A DNA stretch of 60,740 bases, taken from IMG/VR virus record IMGVR_UViG_3300046004_001107, positions 1-60,740 of that record; one strand, 5' to 3'. Origin of the DNA: a virus. The position numbers and the translations under genes were made by a program. Numbering within the stretch: position 1 is the stretch's first letter; each line of letters starts with the position of its first letter. The notes beneath the pieces were generated by a model, which had not been told where the DNA came from, did no database searches, and saw nothing but the letters and a program-made list of their open reading frames with translations. Positions 41,714 through 51,150 of the stretch are shown one piece after another.

Positions 41714-42406
41714 ATGAAACGAACATTAATAATAACAGGGTATACTGATTCAGTAAGATCTATAGATTCTACTGATAACACAATGGAAGAAGTATTTGAT
41801 ATAACTCTTCCATCTAAAATAAAGTATGCTAAAAAACATGGATATGATTTTTTAGCAATGCAATCTTTTGGTAGTGATAAATCTGGAAACTATAAAGATA
41901 CTGATATTGGGTTTTTAAGAGCATTAAGAACATTTGAAATGTTAGAATCTTATGATACTGTTATGTGGATTGATGCTGATTCTTTAATTACAAATTTAAA
42001 TTATAAAATTGAAGATTTTTTAGTTCCTTCAGAATATGCATTTTATGCATCTTATGATTGGTTAGGTACTAATAGTTTAAGTGGTGGAAATTTTATTATA
42101 CAAAATAATGAATCAACAAAAGACTTTTTAAAAAGTTTTTATGAATTATCTAAACATTACAACGAAGAACAAACTACATTAAATGTTATGTATTTTAATA
42201 TGATAAATAAAAATTATATTAAAATATTAGAACATAAATTTTTAGGTTCTGTTCCATCTATTGATGATTATACAACAGAAATATGGGGCAAAAGACCATC
42301 TCCTCCATATCCATGGACACCAGAATCTTTTTTAGTTCATTTAACGGGTATAGCTAATAAAGAAAGAATACATATGTTATCTACGATATATAAAGATTAT
42401 CTATGA
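41714..42406 (+). CDS. Glycosyltransferase, family 34-like (DxD)
   Basis: The 230-residue protein has a GT-A layout with the DxD metal motif in TVMWIDADSLITN near residues 83-95 and GGNFIIQNNESTKDFLKSFY later, the pattern of the GMA12/MNN10 and related families, and FLVHLTG near the C-terminus. Such enzymes use nucleotide sugars such as UDP-galactose or GDP-mannose. Donor and acceptor are unknown. It overlaps the next gene by 4 bases. Confidence 0.65.
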   Translation: MKRTLIITGYTDSVRSIDSTDNTMEEVFDITLPSKIKYAKKHGYDFLAMQSFGSDKSGNYKDTDIGFLRALRTFEMLESYDTVMWIDADSLITNLNYKIEDFLVPSEYAFYASYDWLGTNSLSGGNFIIQNNESTKDFLKSFYELSKHYNEEQTTLNVMYFNMINKNYIKILEHKFLGSVPSIDDYTTEIWGKRPSPPYPWTPESFLVHLTGIANKERIHMLSTIYKDYL

Positions 42407-43080
42407 ATAAATTGAATCTTAAAAATATTACTCTCTATTCTTTAAATTGTGTTAACCCAGTTAATAGTATAAAAGCTTTATTGTATAGTTCCAAAGATAT
42501 TGATTTTGCTGAATTGGTTTTAATAAGTAATAAAAAACCAGAAAATCTTCCAAGTAATATAAAATTTGTTTATACAAGTTATACAACACATAAAGAAAGT
42601 TCATTATTTACTTATACCACTTTACCAGATTTAATTGAAACTGATTATTGTCTTGGAATTCATGATGATGGGTTTGTAATAAATCCAACTCTATGGGATT
42701 CAAATTTTTTAAACTATGATTATATTGGAGCTCCATGGAAGTGGGAAGGTAGAAGGAACAGAGTTGGAAATGGTGGATTTGTATTGAAAAGTAAAAAATT
42801 TATAAAACTTACCAAAAATTTAAAATCTTTGGGATATTGTGATGATGGTGAACTTACAAATATGTATTATGATTATTTTATTCAAAATGGATGTAAGTAT
42901 GCTCCGGTAGAGGTTGCTATGAAATTTGCTTTAGAATCAAAAATACCAGAATGTGAATTTAATTTAAATAATTGTTTTGGTTTTCATGGTCGGGGTAACC
43001 CAGATAGTGTAACAGTCCATGATGGTTTTTATCACCAATTTCAAGATAAAATAAAACTTTTAGAGACTATTGTTATATGA
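42403..43080 (+). CDS. DUF5672-type putative glycosyltransferase
   Basis: The 225-residue protein has the features of the DUF5672 family: TDYCLGIHDDGFVINP, YDYIGAPWKWEG, then RVGNGGFVLKSKKFIKL, and FGFHG near the end. Members occur in glycan clusters and are believed to be glycosyltransferases; HDDG would take the place of the DxD motif. Substrates are unknown. It is coupled by ATGA overlaps to the genes on both sides. Confidence 0.75.
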   Translation: MNKLNLKNITLYSLNCVNPVNSIKALLYSSKDIDFAELVLISNKKPENLPSNIKFVYTSYTTHKESSLFTYTTLPDLIETDYCLGIHDDGFVINPTLWDSNFLNYDYIGAPWKWEGRRNRVGNGGFVLKSKKFIKLTKNLKSLGYCDDGELTNMYYDYFIQNGCKYAPVEVAMKFALESKIPECEFNLNNCFGFHGRGNPDSVTVHDGFYHQFQDKIKLLETIVI

Positions 43081-43886
43081 TAAATGAAAAGTATTTAATT
43101 TTAAAACCAGAACACTATTGTGGTATGTGTGGATGTATATGGCAAGTTATTCGCGCCATATATCACAATCCAAATAAATTATATTATATTGATTTTAAGG
43201 ATAGTATCTATAATACGACTATTGATGGTAACGTATGGGATCTATTTTTTTACCAACCTCATATAGATCATTTTCCAGATCAAAGTAAGACTGAAGGTTT
43301 TGTTGGTCATATACCAGATCAATCTAGTAATTTTATCTGGATTGAAACTATTCCATATACATTAGAAGAAATACAAAATAGAAGAATTATTTTTAATAGT
43401 ATTATAAATAAGTATATTAAATTAAAACCAGAGATTTTAAATAAAGTAAATAATTTTGTAGAACAAGAATTTAAAAATAAAAATATTCTTGGTATCCATT
43501 TAAGAGGCACAGATCATCCATATAAAAAAAATATGGATGGGTATTTTGAAGTAATTGATAATTATGTAAATGATTATGATAAAATTTTTATATCTTCAGA
43601 TTCACAAGAAAGATTTGAAAAAGCAAAACAGCATTATGGTGATAAAGTAATAGCTTATGATGCACTGAGAAGTAATAATGACAGTACTCCATTACACATG
43701 CCAAAGTACGAAACTAGATGGAAAAGAAATGCTTCATCTGAGTACCAATATAAAATATGTGAAGACGTTATAGTTGAAGCATACTTGTTATCAAATGTAA
43801 ATTTTTTAATTTGTTGTCCGGGATCAAATGTTAGTTATTTTTCTAGAGCATTAAATCCAAATTTAAATGCAATAGAAATTTTTTAA
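43077..43886 (+). CDS. NodZ/GT23-like putative fucosyltransferase
   Basis: The 269-residue protein has KNILGIHLRGTDHPYKK near residues 135-151, the His-x-Arg-Gly-Thr-Asp variant of the GDP-fucose binding loop, and LICCPGSNVSYFSRAL at the C-terminus, like NodZ and related O- and N-fucosyltransferases. This would be a fourth fucosyltransferase-type enzyme in the island. The N-terminal part contains several Cys (HYCGMCGCIW). Substrates cannot be told. Confidence 0.65.
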   Translation: MINEKYLILKPEHYCGMCGCIWQVIRAIYHNPNKLYYIDFKDSIYNTTIDGNVWDLFFYQPHIDHFPDQSKTEGFVGHIPDQSSNFIWIETIPYTLEEIQNRRIIFNSIINKYIKLKPEILNKVNNFVEQEFKNKNILGIHLRGTDHPYKKNMDGYFEVIDNYVNDYDKIFISSDSQERFEKAKQHYGDKVIAYDALRSNNDSTPLHMPKYETRWKRNASSEYQYKICEDVIVEAYLLSNVNFLICCPGSNVSYFSRALNPNLNAIEIF

Positions 43887-43903
43887 AAAGGTGATATGTA
43901 TAA

Positions 43904-44860
43904 ATGAATATTAAAGTAGTATATGTAACAGGCTGTTTGGGTTTTATTGGATCGTATATAACCCGTGAATGTCTTAAAAAAGGATGGTATGTAAAAGGTG
44001 TAGATAAGATCACCTATGCAGCAAATGATCAACTTTTGCAAGAGTTTGAAGCCCATAAAAATTTTTCATTTGTTCATTGTGACATTAATGATTTGACATT
44101 TTTATATGATTGTGATTATGTAATTAATACTGCAGCAGAGACGCATGTTGGAAACTCTATTGTTAATAGTGATGATTTTATATCATCAAATATAAATGGT
44201 GTACACAATCTTTTAGAAATGATCAAAAACCACAGACAAGAAAATGGCAAGGTTCCAACTTTAGTACACTTTAGTACTGATGAAGTATACGGTGATATTG
44301 CTCAAGGAGCCCACACAGAAACAGATATTTTAAAGCCATCAAATCCATATTCTGCATCAAAAGCTGCCGCAGATATGTTAATAATGGCATGGTCAAGAAC
44401 GTATAACCTACCATATATAATTTTGCGTCCAACGAATAATTATGGTATTGGTCAATATGTAGAAAAATTAATACCAAAAACTTGTAAATATATTACTTTA
44501 GGAAGAAAAATTCCTCTTCATAATGGTGGAACGCCCGTTCGAAACTGGCTACATGCAAAAGATACTGCCAGAGCAGTTATTACTATAATTGAATCTAATG
44601 CAAAAAATGAAATTTTTAATATCTGTGGTGGTTATGAACAAACTAATATGGATACAATAAAAAAACTTTTAGCCTCATTGGGTATTCACGAAAATGATAT
44701 AGATAGTCACATAGATTATTCATATAGCCGTCCTGGTCAAGATGTTCGTTATGCGTTAGATGATTCTAAATTAACATCACTTGGATGGAAACCGGAAGAA
44801 AACTTTAATATGGAAATTCAAAGTATTGCAGAGTACTATAAAAACAATTTTATTTGGTAA
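43904..44860 (+). CDS. Nucleotide-sugar 4,6-dehydratase (RmlB-like)
   Basis: The 318-residue SDR has the Gly-rich NAD motif TGCLGFIGS (residues 9-17), VDKITYAAN, AAETHVGNSI, FSTDEVYGD (123-131, carrying the Thr-Asp-Glu catalytic set) and YSASKAAAD (Tyr149, Lys153). These match dTDP-glucose 4,6-dehydratase, which makes a 4-keto-6-deoxy sugar. It could feed the RfbH-like dehydrase, although E1 enzymes classically use CDP-sugars. AAAAGGTG precedes the ATG. It directly precedes the split transketolase. Confidence 0.85.
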   Translation: MNIKVVYVTGCLGFIGSYITRECLKKGWYVKGVDKITYAANDQLLQEFEAHKNFSFVHCDINDLTFLYDCDYVINTAAETHVGNSIVNSDDFISSNINGVHNLLEMIKNHRQENGKVPTLVHFSTDEVYGDIAQGAHTETDILKPSNPYSASKAAADMLIMAWSRTYNLPYIILRPTNNYGIGQYVEKLIPKTCKYITLGRKIPLHNGGTPVRNWLHAKDTARAVITIIESNAKNEIFNICGGYEQTNMDTIKKLLASLGIHENDIDSHIDYSYSRPGQDVRYALDDSKLTSLGWKPEENFNMEIQSIAEYYKNNFIW

Positions 44861-44868
44861 ATAATATA

Positions 44869-45492
44869 GTGATTAATCTAAAAAAAATAATACTTGATAT
44901 AGCGTATAAAAATAAATTGAGCCATTTAGGTAGTTATTTTTCTTCTATTGATATTATAGATTTAATCTATAGTAAAATGGCTAAGGATGATATATTTATT
45001 TTATCATCAGGTCATGCAGCATTAGCTTTATATGCTTGTCTTGAAAAATATCATAATATTAATGCTGAATCTATGTTTTTAAAACATGGAGGTCATCCCC
45101 ATAGGGATGAAGAAAATAAAATTTATTGTTCAACAGGAAGTTTGGGATTAGGTATTACCATCGCACTTGGAAGAGCAGTAGCAAATCCCAATAAAAAAGT
45201 TTATGTTCTTATTAGTGATGGTGAGTGTGCAGAGGGAAGTGTGTGGGAATCTTTAAAAACAATATACGAACATAAAATTAATAATATTGAAATTCATGTA
45301 AATGTAAATGGCTATGCAGCATATATGGAAGTTGACCAAGAGTATTTGATAACAAGATTAAAATCATTTCTTCCATCAGTTGTAATACACAAAACATCTG
45401 TAGAGCAATTTTCTTTTTTAAAGGGTTTGAATGCACATTATCATGTAATGAGCGAAGAGAATTATAATAAAGGACTTTTGGAACTACAATGA
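44869..45492 (+). CDS. Transketolase N-terminal (TPP-binding) subunit
   Basis: The 207-residue product from the GTG at 44869 (TTG at 44854 is an alternative) covers the pyrophosphate-binding domain of transketolase: LSHLGSYFSSIDIIDLIY, LSSGHAALALYACL, HGGHPHRDE, CSTGSLGLGITIALGRA, and SDGECAEGSVWESL, the ThDP/metal motif. It lacks the other two domains, as in split transketolase-like enzymes of bacterial sugar clusters, and the next gene supplies the second. It probably transfers a two-carbon ketol or acyl unit; acceptor unknown. Confidence 0.85.
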   Translation: MINLKKIILDIAYKNKLSHLGSYFSSIDIIDLIYSKMAKDDIFILSSGHAALALYACLEKYHNINAESMFLKHGGHPHRDEENKIYCSTGSLGLGITIALGRAVANPNKKVYVLISDGECAEGSVWESLKTIYEHKINNIEIHVNVNGYAAYMEVDQEYLITRLKSFLPSVVIHKTSVEQFSFLKGLNAHYHVMSEENYNKGLLELQ

Positions 45493-45965
45493 GAAAGAAT
45501 TTTGCAGAACGTTTACATAATGAAATGAAAGTGAATCAAAATATATATTTGATTACGGGTGATTTGGGATATGGTTTATGGGATAATATAAGAGATTCCT
45601 TTCAAGGAAGATTTTTTAATGTAGGCTCGTCAGAAATGGCTATGATGGGAATGGCAATTGGTTTAGCTATGGAAGGAAAAATTCCATTTGTTTATTCTAT
45701 AACTCCCTTTGCAATTTATCGTCCATTTGAGATGATTAGAAATTATTTGGATCATGAAAATATTCCCGTGAATATAATTGGTGGTGGGCGAGATAGAGAC
45801 TATGGATATCTTGGATTTTCACATTGGGCTGATGATGACAAAAAAATAATGGAATCATTTAAAAATATTAGAATTATGCATCCAACAAATATAGATGAAC
45901 TACAAATAAATTTTAATCAATTAATAAATGATCGTAAACCAACATATTTAAATCTTAAAAAATGA
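45489..45965 (+). CDS. Transketolase C-terminal (pyrimidine-binding) subunit
   Basis: The 158-residue protein is the pyrimidine-binding domain that partners the preceding gene. NIYLITGDLGYGLWDNI, then RFFNVGSSEMAMMGMAIGLA with Glu49 as the ThDP-activating glutamate, and VYSITPFAIYRPFEMIRNYL match the family. The third, C-terminal transketolase domain is absent. The ATGA overlaps with both neighbours indicate equimolar coupled synthesis. With RfbH and RmlB-like genes nearby, a role in a branched sugar is plausible. Confidence 0.85.
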   Translation: MRKNFAERLHNEMKVNQNIYLITGDLGYGLWDNIRDSFQGRFFNVGSSEMAMMGMAIGLAMEGKIPFVYSITPFAIYRPFEMIRNYLDHENIPVNIIGGGRDRDYGYLGFSHWADDDKKIMESFKNIRIMHPTNIDELQINFNQLINDRKPTYLNLKK

Positions 45966-46744
45966 ATATATTGATTACAGGTGCAAATGGCTATGTTGGT
46001 AAAAGTATTTATTGTGCATTAAAAAATGTATATAATATAACTTGTATTACTAGAAATGATTTTGATTTAACAAATTTAAATTGTTGTTCTGATTGGTTTT
46101 ATAACAAATCATTTGATGTTGTAATACACACAGCTGCAGTAGGTGGAAGTAGACTTATAAAAGATGATGAAAGTGTTTTGACAAAAAATATTAAAATATA
46201 TAATAATATTATATCTTGCAGAAAACATTTTAATAAAATGATATATTTTGGTTCTGGTGCAGAAATATTTCAACCAAATACTTTTTATGGAACTAGTAAA
46301 AAAGTTATATCAGAATTAATAAATGAAACGGAGTCTGTTTATAATTTAAGAATATTTGGCGTTTTTGATGAAAATGAATTAAATACTCGATTTATAAAAG
46401 CAAATATTCTTCGATATATTAATAAAGAACCAATGTTAATACAGTCAAACAAACTTATGGACTTTTTCTATATGAAAGATTTAATATCTTTAGTTCAATA
46501 TTATATTAAAAATGATACTTTGGATAAAACTATTAATTGTTCTTATGAAACAAAAAGTACATTGGTAAATATAGCAAATTTTATTAATACTTTATCTGAT
46601 TATAAAGTTTCTGTTAATATTGAACAAAAACATACTTTAGATTTTTATTGTGGTAATAGCTACTTACCTATAACTCCAATAGGATTAGAGCAAGGAATTT
46701 TAAATACATATAAAATACTTAAAAATAATAGTTGTATTATTTAA
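45962..46744 (+). CDS. NAD-dependent SDR, GDP-fucose-synthase-like
   Basis: The 260-residue SDR has TGANGYVG (residues 6-13), HTAAVGGSRLIKDDESV (56-72), FGSGAEIF with Ser98, and YGTSKK (Tyr109, Lys113). The Ala-Ala-Val-Gly-Gly stretch is reminiscent of GDP-L-fucose synthase. It could complete GDP-fucose synthesis with the GMD gene 0.6 kb away, or reduce the product of the split transketolase to which it is directly coupled. Sequence alone does not decide. Confidence 0.65.
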   Translation: MNILITGANGYVGKSIYCALKNVYNITCITRNDFDLTNLNCCSDWFYNKSFDVVIHTAAVGGSRLIKDDESVLTKNIKIYNNIISCRKHFNKMIYFGSGAEIFQPNTFYGTSKKVISELINETESVYNLRIFGVFDENELNTRFIKANILRYINKEPMLIQSNKLMDFFYMKDLISLVQYYIKNDTLDKTINCSYETKSTLVNIANFINTLSDYKVSVNIEQKHTLDFYCGNSYLPITPIGLEQGILNTYKILKNNSCII

Positions 46745-46760
46745 TATATGGTGGTATAAT
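46732..46760 (+). promoter_or_regulatory. Sigma70-type extended -10 promoter for gp55
   Basis: TTGTAT (46732-46737) and TATAAT (46755-46760) are 17 bases apart, with a TGG extension before the -10 box. The gp55 GTG begins 5 bases after it. Confidence 0.65.
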
Positions 46761-46765
46761 AAGCT

Positions 46766-47338
46766 GTGCAACAACCTAAAAAGAAAAGAAAAAACAAAGC
46801 AGCTTCAGATGCTGATTACGTGAGTAATCAGGATCTTTTAGATGCATTAATTGGATACAAACAAAAAAAGGAAGATGCAGAAAATATTGGTCGTAAAAAG
46901 CCAAAGATTCCAGATTTTATAGGGGAATGTATTTTAAAAATTGCTTCTAGGCTTTCATATCGCCCCAATTTTGCAAACTATCCATATAGAGAAGAAATGG
47001 TATCTGATGCAGTTTTAAACTGTGTTACCTATATTGATAACTTTGATCCAGAAAAGTCCAGCAGCCCTTTTGGTTATTTAACCCAAATCTGCTGGTTTTC
47101 TTTTGTTCGTATTATAAACAAAGAAAAACGAGAAAAGTATACCCAATACAAGTATGCCGAACAGCAGAATGATAAAGACTTTCATCATTGGTTCAATGAA
47201 ACCTATGCTGGTATTGATATAGGTCGTAGAGACTTTTTTGGTCTTACTGATCTTGATATGACTAGATTCGATGAAATGCTAACTCCCAAGAAAGCTAAAA
47301 GAACTCGCAAATCTAAAAAACCAACACTCGATATATGA
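46766..47338 (+). CDS. 55: Late-promoter sigma factor gp55
   Basis: The 190-residue protein matches T4 gp55 (185 residues). After a basic N-terminus come [20 protein letters not shown], the core [20 protein letters not shown] (sigma region 2-like) and [22 protein letters not shown]-type helices. Gp55 directs RNA polymerase to TATAAATA promoters together with gp33 and gp45, both also in this window. The start is GTG at 46766; the next possible in-frame start would cut into the conserved part. The -10 box is 5 bases upstream, so a leaderless mRNA is likely. Its end overlaps gmd by 4 bases. Confidence 0.88.
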   Translation: MQQPKKKRKNKAASDADYVSNQDLLDALIGYKQKKEDAENIGRKKPKIPDFIGECILKIASRLSYRPNFANYPYREEMVSDAVLNCVTYIDNFDPEKSSSPFGYLTQICWFSFVRIINKEKREKYTQYKYAEQQNDKDFHHWFNETYAGIDIGRRDFFGLTDLDMTRFDEMLTPKKAKRTRKSKKPTLDI

Positions 47339-48396
47339 AAAAAATAGCATTAATTACTGGAATTTCTGGACAAGACGGAAGTTATCTTACTGATTTTTTA
47401 TTATCTAAAGGATATGAAGTCCATGGATTAATTCGTCGAAGTTCTTCCTTCAATACCGGAAGACTAGAACATCATATTGAAAACCCAGAAGTTTACAATA
47501 AAACATTATTTCTTCATTATGGAGATATGAATGATTTTACAAGTATATACAATATTCTTTTAAAATATAATCCTACAGAACTTTATAATCTTGCAGCACA
47601 GAGCCATGTAAGGTTGTCTTTTGATATGCCAGTATATACTGGGGAGGTAGATGCTATAGGAACAACAAATGTATTAGAGGCTATAAGATCATACCAAGAT
47701 CATAGTGAAAATAAAATTCGTTACTATCAAGCATCAAGCAGTGAAATGTTTGGAAAGGTACAAGAAGTTCCTCAGAAAGAAACTACTCCCTTTTATCCTA
47801 GATCCCCATATGGTTGTGCCAAAGCATATAGTCACTATATGACAGTTAATTACCGCGAAAGTTACGATATGCATGCCTCGTGTGGTATTCTATTCAATCA
47901 TGAAAGCCCTCGTAGAGGGGAAACATTTGTAACTAGAAAAATTACCAGGGCTGTTGGTAGAATTTCTCAAGGACTTCAAAAAGAATTAAGATTGGGAAAT
48001 ATTGACTCACTAAGAGATTGGGGGTATGCTGGTGATTATGTTGAGGCAATGTGGATGATGCTTCAGCAAGATACACCAGATGATTATGTTATTGCTACCG
48101 GGCAGATGATTTCTGTTAGAGAATTTTGTGATTATGCTTTTGGATTGATTGGAAAAAATTATAAAGATTATGTAGTAATCGATCCAAAATATTATAGACC
48201 TACTGAAGTTGATCAGCTTCTTGGAGATTCAACTAAGGCTCAACGAGTACTAAACTGGAAACCAAAAGTATCTGTTTATGAACTTGCTAAGATGATGGTT
48301 GATCAGGATGTTGAGTTAGCAAAGAAAGAATTTTTAGTTCATCATTTAATTGAAAAGAAAGAAACTAGAAAGATATATGAAGGCAGTCATTCTTAA
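47335..48396 (+). CDS. gmd: GDP-mannose 4,6-dehydratase
   Basis: The 353-residue protein matches GMD. It has [20 protein letters not shown] (residues 8-27), [41 protein letters not shown], and [16 protein letters not shown] with the catalytic Tyr-x-x-x-Lys. It converts GDP-mannose to GDP-4-keto-6-deoxymannose, the precursor of GDP-fucose, GDP-rhamnose and colitose. The closest downstream candidate is the SDR at 45962. It overlaps gp55 upstream and gp47 downstream. Confidence 0.93.
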   Translation: MKKIALITGISGQDGSYLTDFLLSKGYEVHGLIRRSSSFNTGRLEHHIENPEVYNKTLFLHYGDMNDFTSIYNILLKYNPTELYNLAAQSHVRLSFDMPVYTGEVDAIGTTNVLEAIRSYQDHSENKIRYYQASSSEMFGKVQEVPQKETTPFYPRSPYGCAKAYSHYMTVNYRESYDMHASCGILFNHESPRRGETFVTRKITRAVGRISQGLQKELRLGNIDSLRDWGYAGDYVEAMWMMLQQDTPDDYVIATGQMISVREFCDYAFGLIGKNYKDYVVIDPKYYRPTEVDQLLGDSTKAQRVLNWKPKVSVYELAKMMVDQDVELAKKEFLVHHLIEKKETRKIYEGSHS

Positions 48397-49423
48397 TGAT
48401 ACCCACTTTGGGTATAAAGCAGATTCCCCAATAGTATTGGAATACTTTCTGTCCTTCTTTGAGGGACAGTTATTTCCATATATTAAAGAGAACGATATCA
48501 AGACCATCTTTCATTTAGGTGATGTCTTTGATCGTAGAAAATATATTAATTTTAAGACTCTTCAACAAGTTCGTACAAGGTTCTTTGAACCTCTTCAAGA
48601 ACTTGGTGTAAAGTGTATTGCTATCTGCGGCAATCATGATACATATTACAAGAATAACAACACGGTAAATTCTTTACAAGAAATTGCACAACAGTATTCA
48701 AACTGGGAGATTCATTCAGAACCAACAGAGATTCAAACCTCTGCTGGTTGTGTGGCATTATTGCCTTGGATCAATCCAGAGAATGAAATTCAATCGGCAG
48801 AGTTTATTACCAACACCACGTGCTCTCTACTACTAGGACACTTAGAGTTGTGTGGCTTTCAAAGTATTCGTGGTATCTTTATTGAGCATGGCTATGACCC
48901 AAAACATTTTGACAAATTTGAATATGTGCTTACTGGTCATTATCACATTAAATCTAGTCGGGACAATATACATTACTTGGGATCACAGTACCAGATGGCT
49001 TTCTCAGACGTTTGGGAAGCCAAAGGATTTCATGTATTTGATTTTGCAGCAAGAACGCTTGAATTTATTGAGAATCCAAAAAGGCTTTTCTATACGTTTG
49101 ACTACGATGAAGCCAACCCAGAAAAGTTAGACTACTCAAAGTTTAAAGATACATATGTTAAGATCTTTATCAAGAATAGAACTAAGAGTCCCGCTTTTGA
49201 GAAGTACATGGATAAATTCTATGAAGCAGGAGTGGCAGAATTGTCTGTAACAGAAGATGTAACTGCAAATCCAGATCTAGTGGCTGTTGATATTCATAAA
49301 GATACTCTACAGTTACTTCATGAAGAGATTGATACAGTTACAGAAAAATCAATTAATAAAAATGTACTTGCTGATATTATAAACACAGCATATAATACAG
49401 CCATGTCAAAGGATGAAGATTGA
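48377..49423 (+). CDS. 47: Recombination endonuclease subunit gp47 (Mre11/SbcD-like)
   Basis: The 348-residue product from the ATG at 48377 (an in-frame ATG nine codons upstream is less likely since the family begins just before LNDTHFG) carries the calcineurin-like phosphoesterase motifs [24 protein letters not shown] and LTGHYH. With gp46 it resects DNA ends for recombination-dependent replication. Length is close to T4 gp47 (339). Its stop overlaps the gp46 TTG start. Confidence 0.93.
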   Translation: MKAVILNDTHFGYKADSPIVLEYFLSFFEGQLFPYIKENDIKTIFHLGDVFDRRKYINFKTLQQVRTRFFEPLQELGVKCIAICGNHDTYYKNNNTVNSLQEIAQQYSNWEIHSEPTEIQTSAGCVALLPWINPENEIQSAEFITNTTCSLLLGHLELCGFQSIRGIFIEHGYDPKHFDKFEYVLTGHYHIKSSRDNIHYLGSQYQMAFSDVWEAKGFHVFDFAARTLEFIENPKRLFYTFDYDEANPEKLDYSKFKDTYVKIFIKNRTKSPAFEKYMDKFYEAGVAELSVTEDVTANPDLVAVDIHKDTLQLLHEEIDTVTEKSINKNVLADIINTAYNTAMSKDED

Positions 49424-51141
49424 TAGACTTTTTAACAGTTCGTTTTAAAAACTTTGGTTCATTTGGTAATAATTTTTCTGAGATCAAACTCGATAATTAT
49501 AAAACCACTTTAGTCACGGGTACTAATGGACACGGTAAGTCTTTTGCTCTATTAGACTCTTTGTGCTTTGGTTTGTTTGGAAAGCCATTCAGACCTATTA
49601 ATATTCCGCAACTCATTAATACAGTGAATGCCAAGCAGTGTGTTGTTGAAATTGAATTCAAGAAGTCTAACTGTCATTTCCTTGTTCGCCGCGGTCTTGC
49701 TCCCAAATTCTTTGAGATCTTCAAAGATGGACAAATGCTTGACCAAAACGCAAAGACTAAAGATTACCAAGAGATGTTTGAAGAAAATATTCTTGGATTT
49801 GACTACGCAGCATTTAAACAGGTAGTAATTCTTGGTAAGTCAAATTTTGTTCCTTTTATGCAATTGACTCCTTCTGAAAGAAGAAAGATCATTGAAGGAC
49901 TACTTAACCTTGATATTCTTGCGGATATGAATCTGTATGTTAAAGGACAACTATCAAGTCTTAAACAGTCTCTTGGTGAACAAGAAAGTTTATTAAAGAT
50001 TGTTCATGAAAAGATTAAGTCACAAAAAGAAGTCTTAGAAACAATTCAAACTACTGCAGTCGAAGAGATAAAGGCTATCGAATCTTCTATTCAAGATTAC
50101 ACATCTAAGATTTCAAATGATAATGTTCTGCAAGCAAAGCATGAAAAGAATCTGAAAGATGTATCAGCCAAACTGACCAAGAAGTTAACAAGCCTAAGTG
50201 CTCTAAAAGATGTTCCTGCAATGTTAACTAAGGCAGAGGTCTTAGAAACTACTTTAGTTGAAGAGATTGCATCGTTAAAAGAAAATGCATTATGTAAGTG
50301 CTGTGGTCAGAATCTACCAAAGTTTCAAAAAGAAAAACATATTCAAGATAAAGAATCTAAGTTAGCAGATTGCCGTAAGGCAATTGCCATTGCTACAAAG
50401 AAGAATGTAGAACTTTTAGAACTTCAAACTGAAGTAGAAGAACTAAAGACACTTAAACAAAAATATCAATCAGAAAATAACGATATTTCATATCAGATTA
50501 TCAGCAATCAATCTTCTCTTAGTTTTATGATTAAAGAAAAGAATAAAAAACTGGTAAATGAAAATGAAAACACATTATTGCAAAAAATTAAAGACGCAGA
50601 ACTAGAAAAGGCAAATGCTACTAGTCAATTGGACGCACTGATTACAACGCAAATACACCATGATATTGTCTATGATATACTTAAAGATGGCGGTCTTAAA
50701 AGCCGCATTATTGCACACTATGTTCCCATCATCAATGGACTCGTTAACAAGTTCCTCGGAAAGCTTAATCTCTATGTTGATTTCACCATCGACGAAGAGT
50801 TCAAGGAAACAATCAAATCACGATACCGAGATGCATTTTCCTACTCTTCCTTCTCAGAGGGTGAGAAACAACGAATTGATTTGGCAATCCTTTTAACTTG
50901 GCGTGAAGTTGCACGAATGAAGAATAGTCTTAATTGCAACCTATTGATCTTTGATGAGATTCTTGATTCATCTCTAGATGCTGCTGGTACTGAAGCCTTT
51001 ATGAAAATTTTGAATAAAATGACAAACAAATGCTCTATCTATATCATCAGTCACAAGGCAGATCAACTAGTAGATAAGTTTGATCAAAGTCTGCAGTTTG
51101 AAAAAAAGAATAATTTTTCAAAGATAAAGACAAATATCTAA
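49420..51141 (+). CDS. 46: Recombination endonuclease subunit gp46 (Rad50/SbcC-like)
   Basis: The 573-residue ATPase has Walker A TGTNGHGKS (residues 33-41), long coiled-coil arms with a zinc-hook-like CKCCGQ near residue 292, the ABC signature YSSFSEGEKQR and Walker B LLIFDEILDSSLD, followed by YIISHKA. T4 gp46 has 560 residues. It works with gp47 in end resection. The start is a TTG overlapping the gp47 stop (TTGA), with AAGGA about 9 bases upstream. Confidence 0.93.
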   Translation: MIDFLTVRFKNFGSFGNNFSEIKLDNYKTTLVTGTNGHGKSFALLDSLCFGLFGKPFRPINIPQLINTVNAKQCVVEIEFKKSNCHFLVRRGLAPKFFEIFKDGQMLDQNAKTKDYQEMFEENILGFDYAAFKQVVILGKSNFVPFMQLTPSERRKIIEGLLNLDILADMNLYVKGQLSSLKQSLGEQESLLKIVHEKIKSQKEVLETIQTTAVEEIKAIESSIQDYTSKISNDNVLQAKHEKNLKDVSAKLTKKLTSLSALKDVPAMLTKAEVLETTLVEEIASLKENALCKCCGQNLPKFQKEKHIQDKESKLADCRKAIAIATKKNVELLELQTEVEELKTLKQKYQSENNDISYQIISNQSSLSFMIKEKNKKLVNENENTLLQKIKDAELEKANATSQLDALITTQIHHDIVYDILKDGGLKSRIIAHYVPIINGLVNKFLGKLNLYVDFTIDEEFKETIKSRYRDAFSYSSFSEGEKQRIDLAILLTWREVARMKNSLNCNLLIFDEILDSSLDAAGTEAFMKILNKMTNKCSIYIISHKADQLVDKFDQSLQFEKKNNFSKIKTNI

Positions 51142-51144
51142 ATA
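51137..51144 (+). promoter_or_regulatory. Late promoter octamer TCTAAATA
   Basis: The octamer overlaps the gp46 stop and ends 6 bases before the ATG at 51151; no Shine-Dalgarno is present. Confidence 0.45.
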
Positions 51145-51150
51145 TTTAAA

